NCBI RefSeq assembly: GCF_900172265.1
Contig: NZ_FWFK01000004.1
Coordinates: 495,884 to 559,883, forward strand
Origin: Roseivivax jejudonensis
GTDB taxonomy: Bacteria; Pseudomonadota; Alphaproteobacteria; Rhodobacterales; Rhodobacteraceae
Direction of reading: 5' to 3'
DNA length: 64,000 nt
This document shows, piece after piece, positions 50,162 to 59,114 of the stretch. The translations under genes were made by a program, and so were the position numbers. Positions within the stretch are counted from its first letter, which is position 1; the number at the start of each line of letters is the position of its first letter. Under the pieces are notes generated by a model, which searched no databases, was not told where the DNA came from, and was given only the letters and a program-made list of their open reading frames with translations.

Positions 50162-50251
50162 GGGCCGCCTCTCCGGCTGGGTCGCGCGCGGTCGCTCAAG
50201 TCATAGGCGCTCGCGCTTAACGAGAGAAGCGGCGATGCAAACACGCTAGGA

Positions 50252-50266
50252 TTAATCAAACGTTAA
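50252..50266. promoter_or_regulatory. CtrA-type TTAA-N7-TTAA box between the glycosyltransferase and polymerase genes
   Basis: TTAA (50252-50255), seven bases TCAAACG, then TTAA (50263-50266): the full CtrA consensus spacing, in the 176-base divergent region between the glycosyltransferase and the Wzy-like gene. It overlaps a larger dyad with GATTAA/TTAATC arms (50250-50274). Confidence 0.5.
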
Positions 50267-50337
50267 GCTTAATCTGCGATCACGCGCAGCGTCGTCCGGG
50301 CCCGGGACGGCACCCGCCACGAGCGAACGGAACCGAC

Positions 50338-51810
50338 GTGCAAGTCCTTCCCAGCACAGCGATCGTCCTTGCCGTTCTCGTGCTTCTGCTGGCGCGCGGG
50401 CCCTATCGGGGGCTGGCGATCCTGTTCGCGATCACGCCGTTCGGCATGATGGCGGCGTTCAACCTCCCGGCGCTCGGCGGGCTGTCGATTCTCGCCACCG
50501 ACATGGTCGTGATGACCTTTGTCGCGCTGACGCTGCTGCGGCGTGACGTCGGGCGCGACATCGCCACGACGCTGACCCGCGGATCGCTGGCGCTGCCGCT
50601 CCTGGCGCTGCTGCTCTATGCCGCTCTGGCGACGCTCTACTTTCCGCGCGTCTTTGCCGGTGCGACGGAGGTCTTCAGCCTCAGCCGGGACGCGAATGCG
50701 CATGGGATCGTGCGGGTTCCGCTTCGGCCCGACACCGGCAACCTCGCGCAGCTCTTGCGCATGTCGCTCGTGATGGCGGCGTTCCTGTGCGTCGCGATCC
50801 TGGTGCAGCGGCGGCCCGACCCGCGGGCGCTGTTGACGGCGATGAAGATCGCGACCGGGGTGCATGTGGGCCTCGGCGTGATCGACATCCTGACCAACGC
50901 CGCGGGCCTCACCGCGCTGCTGGAGCCCATCCGGACGGCGAACTACGCGCTCACGCTCGGGCACAGGATGGCGGGCCTGACCCGGATGATCGGCGGCTTC
51001 CCCGAGGCCTCGGCCTTCGGCTACTACTCGGTCGGTTTCCTCGGGTTCTGGCTGAGCTACTGGCTGTCGGAGCGCGGCGACACCACCGCCCGCACCGGAG
51101 GCTGGTCCACCGGCATATGGCTCGCGCTGTCGGCCTTCGTGGTGGTGCGGAGCACGTCGTCCTCGGCCTATGTGGGCGCGGCGGGATTTCTGCTCGTCTT
51201 CGCGCTGATCCAGATGCGCGGCGGCACGATCCGGCTCAACCGCGCGACGGGGTGGATCGTGCTGCTGATCCTCGCATCGCTGCCGCTCGTGGTGATCGGC
51301 GGCTATGCCGCCTACGCGCTGGTGCCGGGGATCGGCGAGTTCATCGACCGGTCGCTCCTGGAGAAGATGGCGACGAAATCGGGCGTGGAGCGCATGAGCT
51401 GGAACGCGCAGGCGCTGGTGAACTTCCTGGACACCAACATGCTGGGCACCGGGCTCGGTGCGGTGCGCGGCTCGAACTGGCTTATCAGCACGCTGGCCAC
51501 GCTCGGGCTGCCGGGGACGCTGCTTTACCTGCTGTTTCTCTGGCGCCTGTTCACGGCACCGACGGGCGGGCTCTCGCCCGCGACGGCGCGGCTGGTGACA
51601 GCGTTCAAGATGGGGTGCCTCGCGTTCCTGATGCGCGCGCTCGTGGTGCACGGCTCGGCGAACCTGCTCGACCTGTTCTTCATCTCCGCGGGTGCGGTGC
51701 AGGGCCTCGTGCTGGCCGCGGCGCGCGCGCCGGTGGTGCGGCCGGGCCTGCCGCCCGGGCCCCGCGGGGCGGCCGACACGCGCGCGATGCTGCGGAGCCG
51801 GGGGGCATGA
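50338..51810 (+). CDS. Wzy-like polymerase / O-antigen ligase family membrane protein
   Basis: A 490-residue protein with about ten transmembrane helices and a large hydrophilic loop near residues 350-400, as in O-antigen ligases/polymerases. The pattern GGFPEASAFGYYSVGFLGF near residue 220 and STSSSAYVGAAGFLLVFALI near 275 is characteristic. It would join repeat units at the periplasmic face. It starts at GTG 50338, with no clear Shine-Dalgarno sequence, and its stop overlaps the flippase start by four bases. Confidence 0.88.
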   Translation: MQVLPSTAIVLAVLVLLLARGPYRGLAILFAITPFGMMAAFNLPALGGLSILATDMVVMTFVALTLLRRDVGRDIATTLTRGSLALPLLALLLYAALATLYFPRVFAGATEVFSLSRDANAHGIVRVPLRPDTGNLAQLLRMSLVMAAFLCVAILVQRRPDPRALLTAMKIATGVHVGLGVIDILTNAAGLTALLEPIRTANYALTLGHRMAGLTRMIGGFPEASAFGYYSVGFLGFWLSYWLSERGDTTARTGGWSTGIWLALSAFVVVRSTSSSAYVGAAGFLLVFALIQMRGGTIRLNRATGWIVLLILASLPLVVIGGYAAYALVPGIGEFIDRSLLEKMATKSGVERMSWNAQALVNFLDTNMLGTGLGAVRGSNWLISTLATLGLPGTLLYLLFLWRLFTAPTGGLSPATARLVTAFKMGCLAFLMRALVVHGSANLLDLFFISAGAVQGLVLAAARAPVVRPGLPPGPRGAADTRAMLRSRGA

Positions 51811-53306
51811 GCGACGCCCCGAAGCAGGGCGCGGGAAACCTCAGCGGCCGCACCGCCGCGAGTTCCGGCTGGGTCGGGCTCGCGCGGATCCTCGTGCGGC
51901 TGTCGGATTTCCTGCTGCTGCTCGTTCTGGCGCGGCTGCTGACGCCCGCCGATTTCGGGCTGGTGACGCTCGCCACCGCGATCATCGGCATCCTCGACGT
52001 GCTGACCGACATCCCGCTGACCTCGGCGCTGATCCGCGCCGAACGGATCGAGCGGCGTTTCATCGACACGGCGTTCACGCTCGGGCTCCTGCGCGGGGCG
52101 CTCCTGCTGGCGCTGATCGGGGCGCTGACGCCGGCGATCGCGGCGCTCTACGGCGACGACAGGCTCTTGGCGGTGGTGCCGGTCCTCGCGCTCGGGGCGG
52201 CGCTGCGGGTGATGCAGAGCCCGGGAATGGCGCATCTCTACAAGGCGCTGCGGTTCCGAGAGAGCTTCGTCATGGAGATCGGCGGCAAGATCGCGTCGTT
52301 CGGGGTGGCCGTCGCCGTGGCGCTGGCCACGCGCAGCTACTGGGCGCTCGTGCTCGCACCGGTGGTGACGCAGGCGGTCAGCGTCGGGCTCTCCTACGTG
52401 ATCGCGCCGTGCCGGCCGCGCCTGTCGCTGGCGGAGTTCGGATTCTTCTGGCGGTTCATGGGCTGGCTGATCCCGGCGCAGTTCGCCGCGGGCGTCGCCG
52501 GCCAGTTCGACCGGCTGTTCCTCGGCGCGGTGGTGCCGAAGGCGACGCTCGGCTTCTTCGGGGTGGCCAACAGCCTCGCCGCGCTGGTCGAGCAGTCGCT
52601 GCGCAAGGCGGTGACGCAGCCGCTGATCTCGGGATTCGTGATGGTCGAAGGACAGGCCGACCGGCTGCGGCGCGGCTATCGCATGGCCGACAGCGCCATC
52701 GTGCTGAGCGCGCTGCCGCTCTACCTCATCGCCTTCGTCTTCGCGGAGCAGATCGTGGCGGTCGCGCTCGGGGCCGGCTGGGCGCCGGCGGCGCCCTACC
52801 TGCAGGGGCTCGCGCTCGCCTTCCTGCCGGCGCTTATGCGCCTGCCGTTCCGGCCGCTGGCGATGGCGGCGGGGCGCACCGACCTCGTCTTCGCGGTGGA
52901 GGCGACGGCGCTGGCCTCGCGCATCGTGGCGCTGCCGGCGGGATTCGCGCTGGCCGGAGTGCCGGGGCTCATCGGCGGGATCGGCGTCGCCGGCGTGGTG
53001 ACCGCCGGTGCCGCGATGGAGGTGGTGCGCCGGATCTGCGGCATGTCCTGGGCGGCGCAGATGCAGGGCACGGTGCGGGCCGCCGGCCCGGCGATCGTGG
53101 CGCTGTTCGTTGCATGGCACCTCGAGCGCGCGATCGCGCCCCTGACCGGCGTGCCGCCGATGCTGGGCCTCGGCGGAGCGACGCTCGCGTTTCTTGCGAC
53201 GTTCTACGCCGGCGTCGTGCTGACATGGCTCGCGCTCGGGCGGCCGGCGGGGGTGGAGGCCAAGGCCGTCGGCGCGATCGGCCGCCGCATCCTGCGCAAT
53301 TCCTGA
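51807..53306 (+). CDS. Wzx-like repeat-unit flippase (lipopolysaccharide/polysaccharide transporter)
   Basis: A 499-residue inner-membrane protein with about 12 to 14 helices of the MOP/Wzx superfamily. It begins NLSGRTAASSGWVGLARILV and has ARLLTPADFGLVTLATAIIG near residue 46 and FDRLFLGAVVPKATLGFFGV near 235, typical of the family. It moves undecaprenyl-linked oligosaccharide across the membrane for the polymerase encoded just upstream (ATGA overlap). Confidence 0.92.
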   Translation: MSDAPKQGAGNLSGRTAASSGWVGLARILVRLSDFLLLLVLARLLTPADFGLVTLATAIIGILDVLTDIPLTSALIRAERIERRFIDTAFTLGLLRGALLLALIGALTPAIAALYGDDRLLAVVPVLALGAALRVMQSPGMAHLYKALRFRESFVMEIGGKIASFGVAVAVALATRSYWALVLAPVVTQAVSVGLSYVIAPCRPRLSLAEFGFFWRFMGWLIPAQFAAGVAGQFDRLFLGAVVPKATLGFFGVANSLAALVEQSLRKAVTQPLISGFVMVEGQADRLRRGYRMADSAIVLSALPLYLIAFVFAEQIVAVALGAGWAPAAPYLQGLALAFLPALMRLPFRPLAMAAGRTDLVFAVEATALASRIVALPAGFALAGVPGLIGGIGVAGVVTAGAAMEVVRRICGMSWAAQMQGTVRAAGPAIVALFVAWHLERAIAPLTGVPPMLGLGGATLAFLATFYAGVVLTWLALGRPAGVEAKAVGAIGRRILRNS

Positions 53307-53393
53307 CCGGAAACTCACCCCTAAGGCGAATACTCGCCGCCTGACACACTTTCACCTGCGGCGTTTACGAAAAATTATCGAAGATGCTCCGCA

Positions 53394-54530
53394 ATGCCCG
53401 CGACAGGTCGAGGAGCGTTCCGGTCCGTGCCAGCCCATCCGCATCACGCGCAAGAGCGATCCGCGCCGACGCTCGTGCATCTGCAATACCTGCGCGGCCT
53501 CGCGGCGCTGATGGTGGTGGTCCATCACGTGGTGAAGGCGCGCGAGGGGTTCTTTTCGCCGCTCGCCGGGTCGGATTTCGGGCGCGCGGGCGTGCTGATC
53601 TTCTTCGTGCTGAGCGGTTTCATCATCGCGCACGTCTCGTCGGCGGACCGGCCGGCGGCGTTCGCGCTGCGCCGGGTGGTGCGGGTGGTGCCGCTCTACT
53701 GGGTGCTCACGCTCGTGTTCTTCGCGATCCAGGTGCGCCACGATCCGTCGCTGGCGGTGCTGGCCGAGCGTGCGCCGGAGCTGCTGGCCTCGCTGTTCTT
53801 CGTGCCGCACATGCACGAGACGGCGGACCGGATCTGGCCGATCCTCGTGCCCGGCTGGACGCTGAACTACGAGATGTTCTTTTTCGCGCTGTTCCTGGCC
53901 GGGCTGGTCGTCGGCCGGCCGCGCCGGGTCGTTCCGGCGCTGATCGCCGCGCTGGTGATCGCCGGGCTCGCGCTGCCGGGCAGCGATCCGCGCTGGGTGA
54001 CGTGGACGAGCCCGCTGCTGCTATTGTTCGTCGTCGGCATCGCGCTGGCCGAGGCGTGGCGGCGCTGGGACCTGTCACGCGCGTGGCCGGCGCTGCCGCT
54101 GGGCGCGGTCGTGCTGGCGGCCGGCGCGGTCGGCGTGGCGCCGGGGGCAGCGGCGCAGCCGACGCTCGCGGTCGGCGCGGCGCTTGTCACGCTCGGCACG
54201 CTCGGATGCCAGGCGCGATGGCCGGAGCGGCGGGTCCCGCTTCTCGGGCCACTCGGCGATGCGAGCTATTCGCTCTACCTGTCGCACACGATCGCGCTCA
54301 TCGTCCTGCTGAAGATCCTCGGCGCGCTGCCGCTGGGCGGCTGGAGCCAGTTCGCGGTGGTGACGACGCTGGCGGTCGGCGCGTGCTGGGTCATCGGCCT
54401 GCTGTGCTATCGCTGGATCGAGCGGCCGATGTTGCACTCGCACCGCCGGATCGTGGCGCGGATCCTGCGCCCTGCCCCGCCCTCGGCCGCCGGCCTCGCG
54501 GCCCCGCCGGCGGGCGGCTCGGGGCGCTGA
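53394..54530 (+). CDS. Acyltransferase 3 family membrane protein (O-acetylase-like)
   Basis: A 378-residue membrane protein with about ten helices. LVHLQYLRGLAALMVVVHHV near residue 27 contains the conserved R-G and H residues of the family, with FGRAGVLIFFVLSGFIIAHV near 62 and PGWTLNYEMFFFALFLAGLV near 152. SYSLYLSHTIALIVLLKILG near 290 follows. It probably O-acetylates a sugar of the polymer, using acyl-CoA. The spike fibre in the same cluster carries an esterase domain that could remove such groups. Start choice is weak; no strong Shine-Dalgarno sequence is visible. Confidence 0.9.
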   Translation: MPATGRGAFRSVPAHPHHAQERSAPTLVHLQYLRGLAALMVVVHHVVKAREGFFSPLAGSDFGRAGVLIFFVLSGFIIAHVSSADRPAAFALRRVVRVVPLYWVLTLVFFAIQVRHDPSLAVLAERAPELLASLFFVPHMHETADRIWPILVPGWTLNYEMFFFALFLAGLVVGRPRRVVPALIAALVIAGLALPGSDPRWVTWTSPLLLLFVVGIALAEAWRRWDLSRAWPALPLGAVVLAAGAVGVAPGAAAQPTLAVGAALVTLGTLGCQARWPERRVPLLGPLGDASYSLYLSHTIALIVLLKILGALPLGGWSQFAVVTTLAVGACWVIGLLCYRWIERPMLHSHRRIVARILRPAPPSAAGLAAPPAGGSGR

Positions 54531-54670
54531 GCGCCGCGGGCGGCGCCGTGATGTGACCAAATCGCATCGAATTTGCCCCAAAGCACGCCCTCGGCGCCCT
54601 CGGGATGCCCCGTTTCGGCCGCATTGGGCCAGCATACAGGGCCCAGCGACCCGCAGCCGGAGGGCAGTCC

Positions 54671-54922
54671 GTGACGAGCCTCGACCTCTATCGCCCCGCC
54701 GATCCCGGCCCCCGCACGCTGTCGGATCGTCCGGATGCCGGGACGGCCGGCCGCGGGATCGGGGCCGCGCTGCTGGCGATGCCGCTGGCGCTGGTGGCGA
54801 CGATCCTGCTGGTGACGTTGTTCGGCCTGCCGCTGCTGTGGTCCCTGCCCGTCTACGGCGGATTGGGCGCGGCGCTGCTGCTGACCTTCGCGCTCCTTCC
54901 GGCGGCGCGCTGCCCCGACTGA
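54671..54922 (+). CDS. Small two-helix membrane protein, cluster copy 2
   Basis: An 83-residue protein starting at GTG 54671 with GGAGGG nine bases upstream. It has a hydrophilic N-terminal part followed by two hydrophobic segments (LLAMPLALVATILLV and PVYGGLGAALLLTFALLP). It resembles the 85-residue protein at 35977 in layout and pattern, so the pair looks paralogous though diverged. Not recognised as a known family. Confidence 0.6.
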   Translation: MTSLDLYRPADPGPRTLSDRPDAGTAGRGIGAALLAMPLALVATILLVTLFGLPLLWSLPVYGGLGAALLLTFALLPAARCPD

Positions 54923-55032
54923 CGCCGGGGCCGAGGCACCGCTTCGACCGATCCCGACGGCGCCCTACACGCCAAACGCACAGCCCCGCCGCCGGCCCGG
55001 TTCGACCGCTGCGGGCTGCGTGTCGGAAAAAG

Positions 55033-55047
55033 TTAACAATTCCTGAA
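55033..55047. promoter_or_regulatory. CtrA-like box upstream of manC
   Basis: TTAA-N7-TGAA (TTAACAATTCCTGAA), one mismatch from TTAA-N7-TTAA, 134 bases before the manC start. It sits in an AT-rich stretch. Confidence 0.4.
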
Positions 55048-55180
55048 TACTAGGCCGTCGTTTTTTGACGTCCCGCCGCGCTGCGAGGCTGGCGCGTGGG
55101 GCGGGCTTTGATAAGGTGCGCACGAACACTGGGTGTGCCGTCCGGGCGGGCCCGCGGAACGGATCGAACGGGCCCTTCTC

Positions 55181-56626
55181 ATGCACAAGATTCATCCAGT
55201 CATCCTCTGTGGCGGTTCGGGCACCCGGCTCTGGCCGCTGTCGCGCAAGAGCTACCCCAAGCAGTTCACGCCGATGATGGGCGACGAGACGCTGTTCCAG
55301 GGCACGGCGCTGCGCCTGTCGGGCGCGACGGACGGGATCGCCTTCGAGAAGCCCGTGATCGTCACCAATTCGGACTTTCGTTTCGTGGTGACCGAACAGC
55401 TCTCCCGCGTCGGGATCGACCCGGGCGCGATCCTGATCGAGCCGGCGGGGCGCAACACCGCGCCCGCCGTCCTCGCCGCCGCGCTGCACCTCGAGGCGCG
55501 CGATCCGGACGCGATCATGCTGGTCGCGCCGTCCGATCACCTGATCCGCGACGCGGCGGGCTTTCACGCCGCGATCGCGCGCGGGCTGCCGTCAGTCGAT
55601 GCGGGGCATCTCACGCTGTTCGGGATCACGCCGGACCGGCCGGAGACCGGTTATGGCTACCTGCAGCTGGCCGAGGCCGCGAATGGCGGTCCCGTGCCGC
55701 TGCACTCCTTCGTCGAAAAGCCGGACGCCGAGACCGCGGCGCGGATGCTGTCCGACGGCAGCTACCTGTGGAATGCCGGGATCTTCCTGTTCCGCGCGCG
55801 CGACATCGTCGCCGCGTTCGAACGCCTCGCCGCGGAGGTGGTGCCGCCGGTCGGCGCGGCGCTGCGCCAGGCCGAGGTCGACCTGGGGTTCCTGCGGCTC
55901 GACCCCGAGGCGTGGGACGCCGCGCCGGACATCTCGATCGACTACGCGGTGATGGAGAAGGCGGAGGATCTGCACGTCGTGCCGTATGACGGCGACTGGT
56001 CCGACCTTGGCGGATGGGACGCGGTCTGGCGCGCGTCCGAGATGGACGACGACGGCAACGCCGCCGGCGAGGGCGCCACCGCGATCGACTGCCGGAACAC
56101 GCTCCTGCGCTCGGATTCCGAACGGCTCGAACTGGTGGGGATCGGTCTCGACGACATGATCGCGGTGGCGATGAAGGACGCCGTGCTGGTCGCGCCCAAA
56201 AGCCGCGCGCAGGACGTCAAGAAGGCGGTGAGCGCGTTGCGCGAGAAGGAGGCGGCGCAGGCCGAGACCTTCCCTCTCGACCACCGGCCATGGGGCTGGT
56301 TCGAGAGCCTCGTGGTCGGCTCGCGCTTCCAGGTGAAGCGGATCCTGGTGCATCCCGGCGCGTCGCTGTCGCTGCAATCGCACTTCCACCGGTCCGAACA
56401 CTGGATCGTGGTCGAGGGCACCGCGCGCGTGACGGTGGACGACGAGGTCACGCTCGTGACCGAGAACGAAAGCGTCTATATCCCGCTGGGTGCGGTGCAC
56501 CGCATGGAGAACCCCGGCAAGGTGCCGATGGTGCTGATCGAGGTGCAGACGGGGTCTTACGTGGGCGAGGACGACATCGTGCGCTACGAGGACGTCTATG
56601 CCCGGGGCCAGGGCGCCAAGGGCTGA
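55181..56626 (+). CDS. manC: Mannose-1-phosphate guanylyltransferase/mannose-6-phosphate isomerase
   Basis: A bifunctional 481-residue enzyme making GDP-mannose. The N-terminal nucleotidyltransferase begins VILCGGSGTRLWPLSRKSYP near residue 7, with VAPSDHLI near 116 and SFVEKPDAETA near 177. The C-terminal cupin (PMI type II) has RPWGWFESLVVGSRFQVKRI near 370 and SLSLQSHFHRSEHWIVVEGT near 404, carrying the metal-binding histidines. It ends TGSYVGEDDIVRYEDVY, an exact family match. ATG 55181 is chosen; upstream codons add no homology. manB follows 31 bases later. Confidence 0.96.
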   Translation: MHKIHPVILCGGSGTRLWPLSRKSYPKQFTPMMGDETLFQGTALRLSGATDGIAFEKPVIVTNSDFRFVVTEQLSRVGIDPGAILIEPAGRNTAPAVLAAALHLEARDPDAIMLVAPSDHLIRDAAGFHAAIARGLPSVDAGHLTLFGITPDRPETGYGYLQLAEAANGGPVPLHSFVEKPDAETAARMLSDGSYLWNAGIFLFRARDIVAAFERLAAEVVPPVGAALRQAEVDLGFLRLDPEAWDAAPDISIDYAVMEKAEDLHVVPYDGDWSDLGGWDAVWRASEMDDDGNAAGEGATAIDCRNTLLRSDSERLELVGIGLDDMIAVAMKDAVLVAPKSRAQDVKKAVSALREKEAAQAETFPLDHRPWGWFESLVVGSRFQVKRILVHPGASLSLQSHFHRSEHWIVVEGTARVTVDDEVTLVTENESVYIPLGAVHRMENPGKVPMVLIEVQTGSYVGEDDIVRYEDVYARGQGAKG

Positions 56627-56657
56627 CGTCGCACATGCCCCCGAAAGAGAGGTTTCG

Positions 56658-58055
56658 ATGGCACCGAAATTCGGCACGAGCGGCCTGCGCGGACTGGTCA
56701 CGGAGCTGACGCCAGCGCTGGTCGCGGATTACGTGCGCGCCTTTCTCGCCGCCTGCCCCACCGGCGGCGGGCTGCATGTCGGGCGCGACCTGCGCGACAG
56801 TTCGCCGGACATCGCGGCGGCGGTGATCGCGGCCGCCCGCGGCGCGGGCGTTCCGGTGACCGATTGCGGCGTGCTTCCGACCCCGGCGCTGGCGCTCGCG
56901 TCGCTGGAGGCCGGACAGGGCGCGATCATGGTGACCGGAAGCCATATCCCCGCCGACCGCAACGGCCTGAAGTTCTACGTGCCGACCGGCGAGATCGCGA
57001 AATCCGACGAGGCGGCGATCGCCGCCGCGCTGGGGTCGGACGCGGCCGAAGGTTCGCCCGCGCCGGTCGTGCAGGACGACGCGGCGCTGGCGCGCTACCG
57101 GGCGCGCTACGCCGACGCCTACGGGCCCACAGCCCTGTCCGGTCTGCGCGTCGGCGTCTACCAGCACAGCTCGGTCGCGCGCGACGTGCTGCCCGAGATC
57201 CTGACCGCGCTCGGGGCCGAAGCGGTCGCGCTGGCGCGGTCGGGCAGCTTCGTGCCGGTGGACACCGAGGCGCTCGATCCCGACACGCGCGGCATGCTGG
57301 CGGGCTGGTGCGCCGAGCACGGGCTCGACGCCGTGGTCTCGACGGACGGCGACGCGGACCGGCCGATGGTGGCGGATGCCGAGGGCCGGGTCGTGCCGGG
57401 CGACGTGCTCGGGGTGCTGACGGCACGCGCGCTCGGGGCGCGCATCCTCTGCACGCCGGTGTCCTCGAACTCGATGATCACGGAGATGCCGGACTTCGCG
57501 GCGATCCGCCGGACGCGGATCGGCTCGCCGTTCGTGATCGCCGCGATGGAGGACACGCTGGCCGCCGAACCGACCGCACGGGTCGTCGGCTACGAGGCCA
57601 ATGGCGGCTTCCTCCTCGGCTTCCGGGCGGCGGGGCCGGCCGGCCCGCTCGCGCCGCTGATGACCCGCGATTGCCTGTTGCCGATCGTCGCGCCGCTTGC
57701 GGCGGCGGCCGCGGCCGGGCTGTCGCTGGCGGAGCTCGGGGCGACACTGCCCCCGCGGTTCACCGCGGCCGACCGACTGCAGGACGTGCCGGCGGAGGCA
57801 TCGCGCGCGCTGATCGACCGGTTGTCGGAGGATGACGCGGCGCGCGCGGCGTTCTTTGCGGATGTCGGGCCGGAATCGCACGTCGACCTGACCGACGGTC
57901 TGCGCGTGTCGTTCAGCACCGGCGTGGTTGTGCACCTGCGCCCGTCCGGCAACGCGCCGGAGTGCCGGGTCTATGCGGAAGCGGAGACAGAGGCGGCGGC
58001 CACCGCGCTGGTGGCCGACCACCTGGCGCGGCTGAAGACGGCGCTGGCGGCCTGA
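56658..58055 (+). CDS. manB: Phosphomannomutase
   Basis: Interconverts mannose-6-phosphate and mannose-1-phosphate to feed manC. The 465-residue alpha-D-phosphohexomutase has KFGTSGLRGLVTEL at the N-terminus, the phosphoserine loop MVTGSHIPADRNGLKFY near residue 92 (TGSHIP instead of TASHNP), the metal loop STDGDADRPM near 231 and GYEANGGFLLG near 310. A C-terminal phosphate-binding loop (RPSGNAPECRVYAEAE) completes it. GAGAGG precedes the ATG. Last gene of the cluster, convergent with nusG at a distance of 16 bases. Confidence 0.95.
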   Translation: MAPKFGTSGLRGLVTELTPALVADYVRAFLAACPTGGGLHVGRDLRDSSPDIAAAVIAAARGAGVPVTDCGVLPTPALALASLEAGQGAIMVTGSHIPADRNGLKFYVPTGEIAKSDEAAIAAALGSDAAEGSPAPVVQDDAALARYRARYADAYGPTALSGLRVGVYQHSSVARDVLPEILTALGAEAVALARSGSFVPVDTEALDPDTRGMLAGWCAEHGLDAVVSTDGDADRPMVADAEGRVVPGDVLGVLTARALGARILCTPVSSNSMITEMPDFAAIRRTRIGSPFVIAAMEDTLAAEPTARVVGYEANGGFLLGFRAAGPAGPLAPLMTRDCLLPIVAPLAAAAAAGLSLAELGATLPPRFTAADRLQDVPAEASRALIDRLSEDDAARAAFFADVGPESHVDLTDGLRVSFSTGVVVHLRPSGNAPECRVYAEAETEAAATALVADHLARLKTALAA

Positions 58056-58071
58056 GCCGCCGCGCCGGGGG

Positions 58072-58605
58072 TCAGCTCTGCTTGGTGACCTGGGTGAATT
58101 CGAGCTCGACCGGGGTCTCTCGGCCGAAGATCGACACGGACACGCGCAGGCGCTGATTGTCCTCGTCGACGCCCTCGACCATGCCGTCGAAATCCTCGAA
58201 CGGGCCGTCGTTCACCTTCACCTTCTCGCCGATCTCGAAGTGGATGAGCGTGCGCGGGGCCTCTTCGCCTTCCTGCACGCGGCCGAGGATCTGCTGCACC
58301 TCGGCGTCGCGCATCGGCATCGGGCGGCCCTGCGGCCCGAGGAATCCGGTGACGCGGTTGATCGAGTTGATCAGGTGATAGCCCGCATCCGACATCTCCA
58401 TCCGGACGAGGACGTAACCGGGCATGAAGCGCCGCTCGGTCGAGACCTTCTTGCCGCGCCGGATCTCGATCACTTCCTCGGTCGGAACGAGGACCTCCTC
58501 GATCTGGTCCTCGAGGCCCTGTTCGGCCACCGCCGTCCGGATCTGTTCGGCCACCTTCTTCTCGAAATTCGAGAGAACGCTCACCGAATACCACCGCTTC
58601 GCCAT
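58072..58605 (-). CDS. nusG: Transcription termination/antitermination factor NusG
   Basis: A 177-residue RNA-polymerase-binding factor. RWYSVSVLSNFEKKVAEQIR starts the NGN domain, MPGYVLVRMEM near residue 62 and TGFLGPQGRPMPM near 88 follow, and the C-terminal KOW domain has GPFEDFDGMVEGVDEDNQRL near 133. GAGG lies before ATG 58605. Expected next gene downstream is rplK, but the manB end and the whole polysaccharide cluster intervene. About 190 bases separate it from secE. Confidence 0.97.
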   Translation of the reverse strand: MAKRWYSVSVLSNFEKKVAEQIRTAVAEQGLEDQIEEVLVPTEEVIEIRRGKKVSTERRFMPGYVLVRMEMSDAGYHLINSINRVTGFLGPQGRPMPMRDAEVQQILGRVQEGEEAPRTLIHFEIGEKVKVNDGPFEDFDGMVEGVDEDNQRLRVSVSIFGRETPVELEFTQVTKQS

Positions 58606-58795
58606 CTGGCCTCGACCTTTCCGTTCCTGTGCGCGTCTTGCGCGGTCTCGCTTGTGTCGCGGATATCCGTTTTCCGCGTCCCGACAACGGCAATCGGCGC
58701 GCAACGCGACTCATCGCACGCCCGATCGGGAGAGTGGGCTGTGGCGTACGCGATGCCCGGGGCGAGTTCAAGGCCCGCGCGCCGGTCAGCGTGCG

Positions 58796-58993
58796 TCAGC
58801 CGAAGATGCCGAGAATGGCCTGCAGCCCGCCGCGGATCGCCAGATCGACGAGCGCGAAGAAGATCGCCGTCAGCGTCGCCATGATGAACACCATGACGGT
58901 CGTCAGCAGAACCTCGCGGCGCGTCGGCCACACGACCTTGGCGACCTCGGCACGCACCTGCTGAACGAACTGGAGCGGGTTGGTTCGTGCCAT
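58796..58993 (-). CDS. secE: Preprotein translocase subunit SecE
   Basis: A 65-residue single-span subunit of the Sec translocon, the short form usual outside enterobacteria. NPLQFVQQVRAEVAKVVWPT holds the conserved amphipathic helix and WPTRREV motif, followed by one hydrophobic segment. It is downstream of tRNA-Trp and upstream of nusG, the normal arrangement. Confidence 0.96.
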   Translation of the reverse strand: MARTNPLQFVQQVRAEVAKVVWPTRREVLLTTVMVFIMATLTAIFFALVDLAIRGGLQAILGIFG

Positions 58994-59114
58994 CGGGCAC
59001 CCCTTGCATCGTTGCGATCTGTCCGGCGGGGCATACGGCGAAGCGCCGCGCGGTGCAAGCGAAAGCCCGCTGCAGGCGGGGTGCCGGATGGGCCGTTGGA
59101 TCGAAGAAGGTGAC

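Noticed and set aside
34714..58055. Prophage or integrative element
   Set aside because: No integrase, recombinase, terminase, capsid or attachment-site repeat was seen. The phage-like pair belongs to the GTA spike type, and the rest is polysaccharide synthesis.
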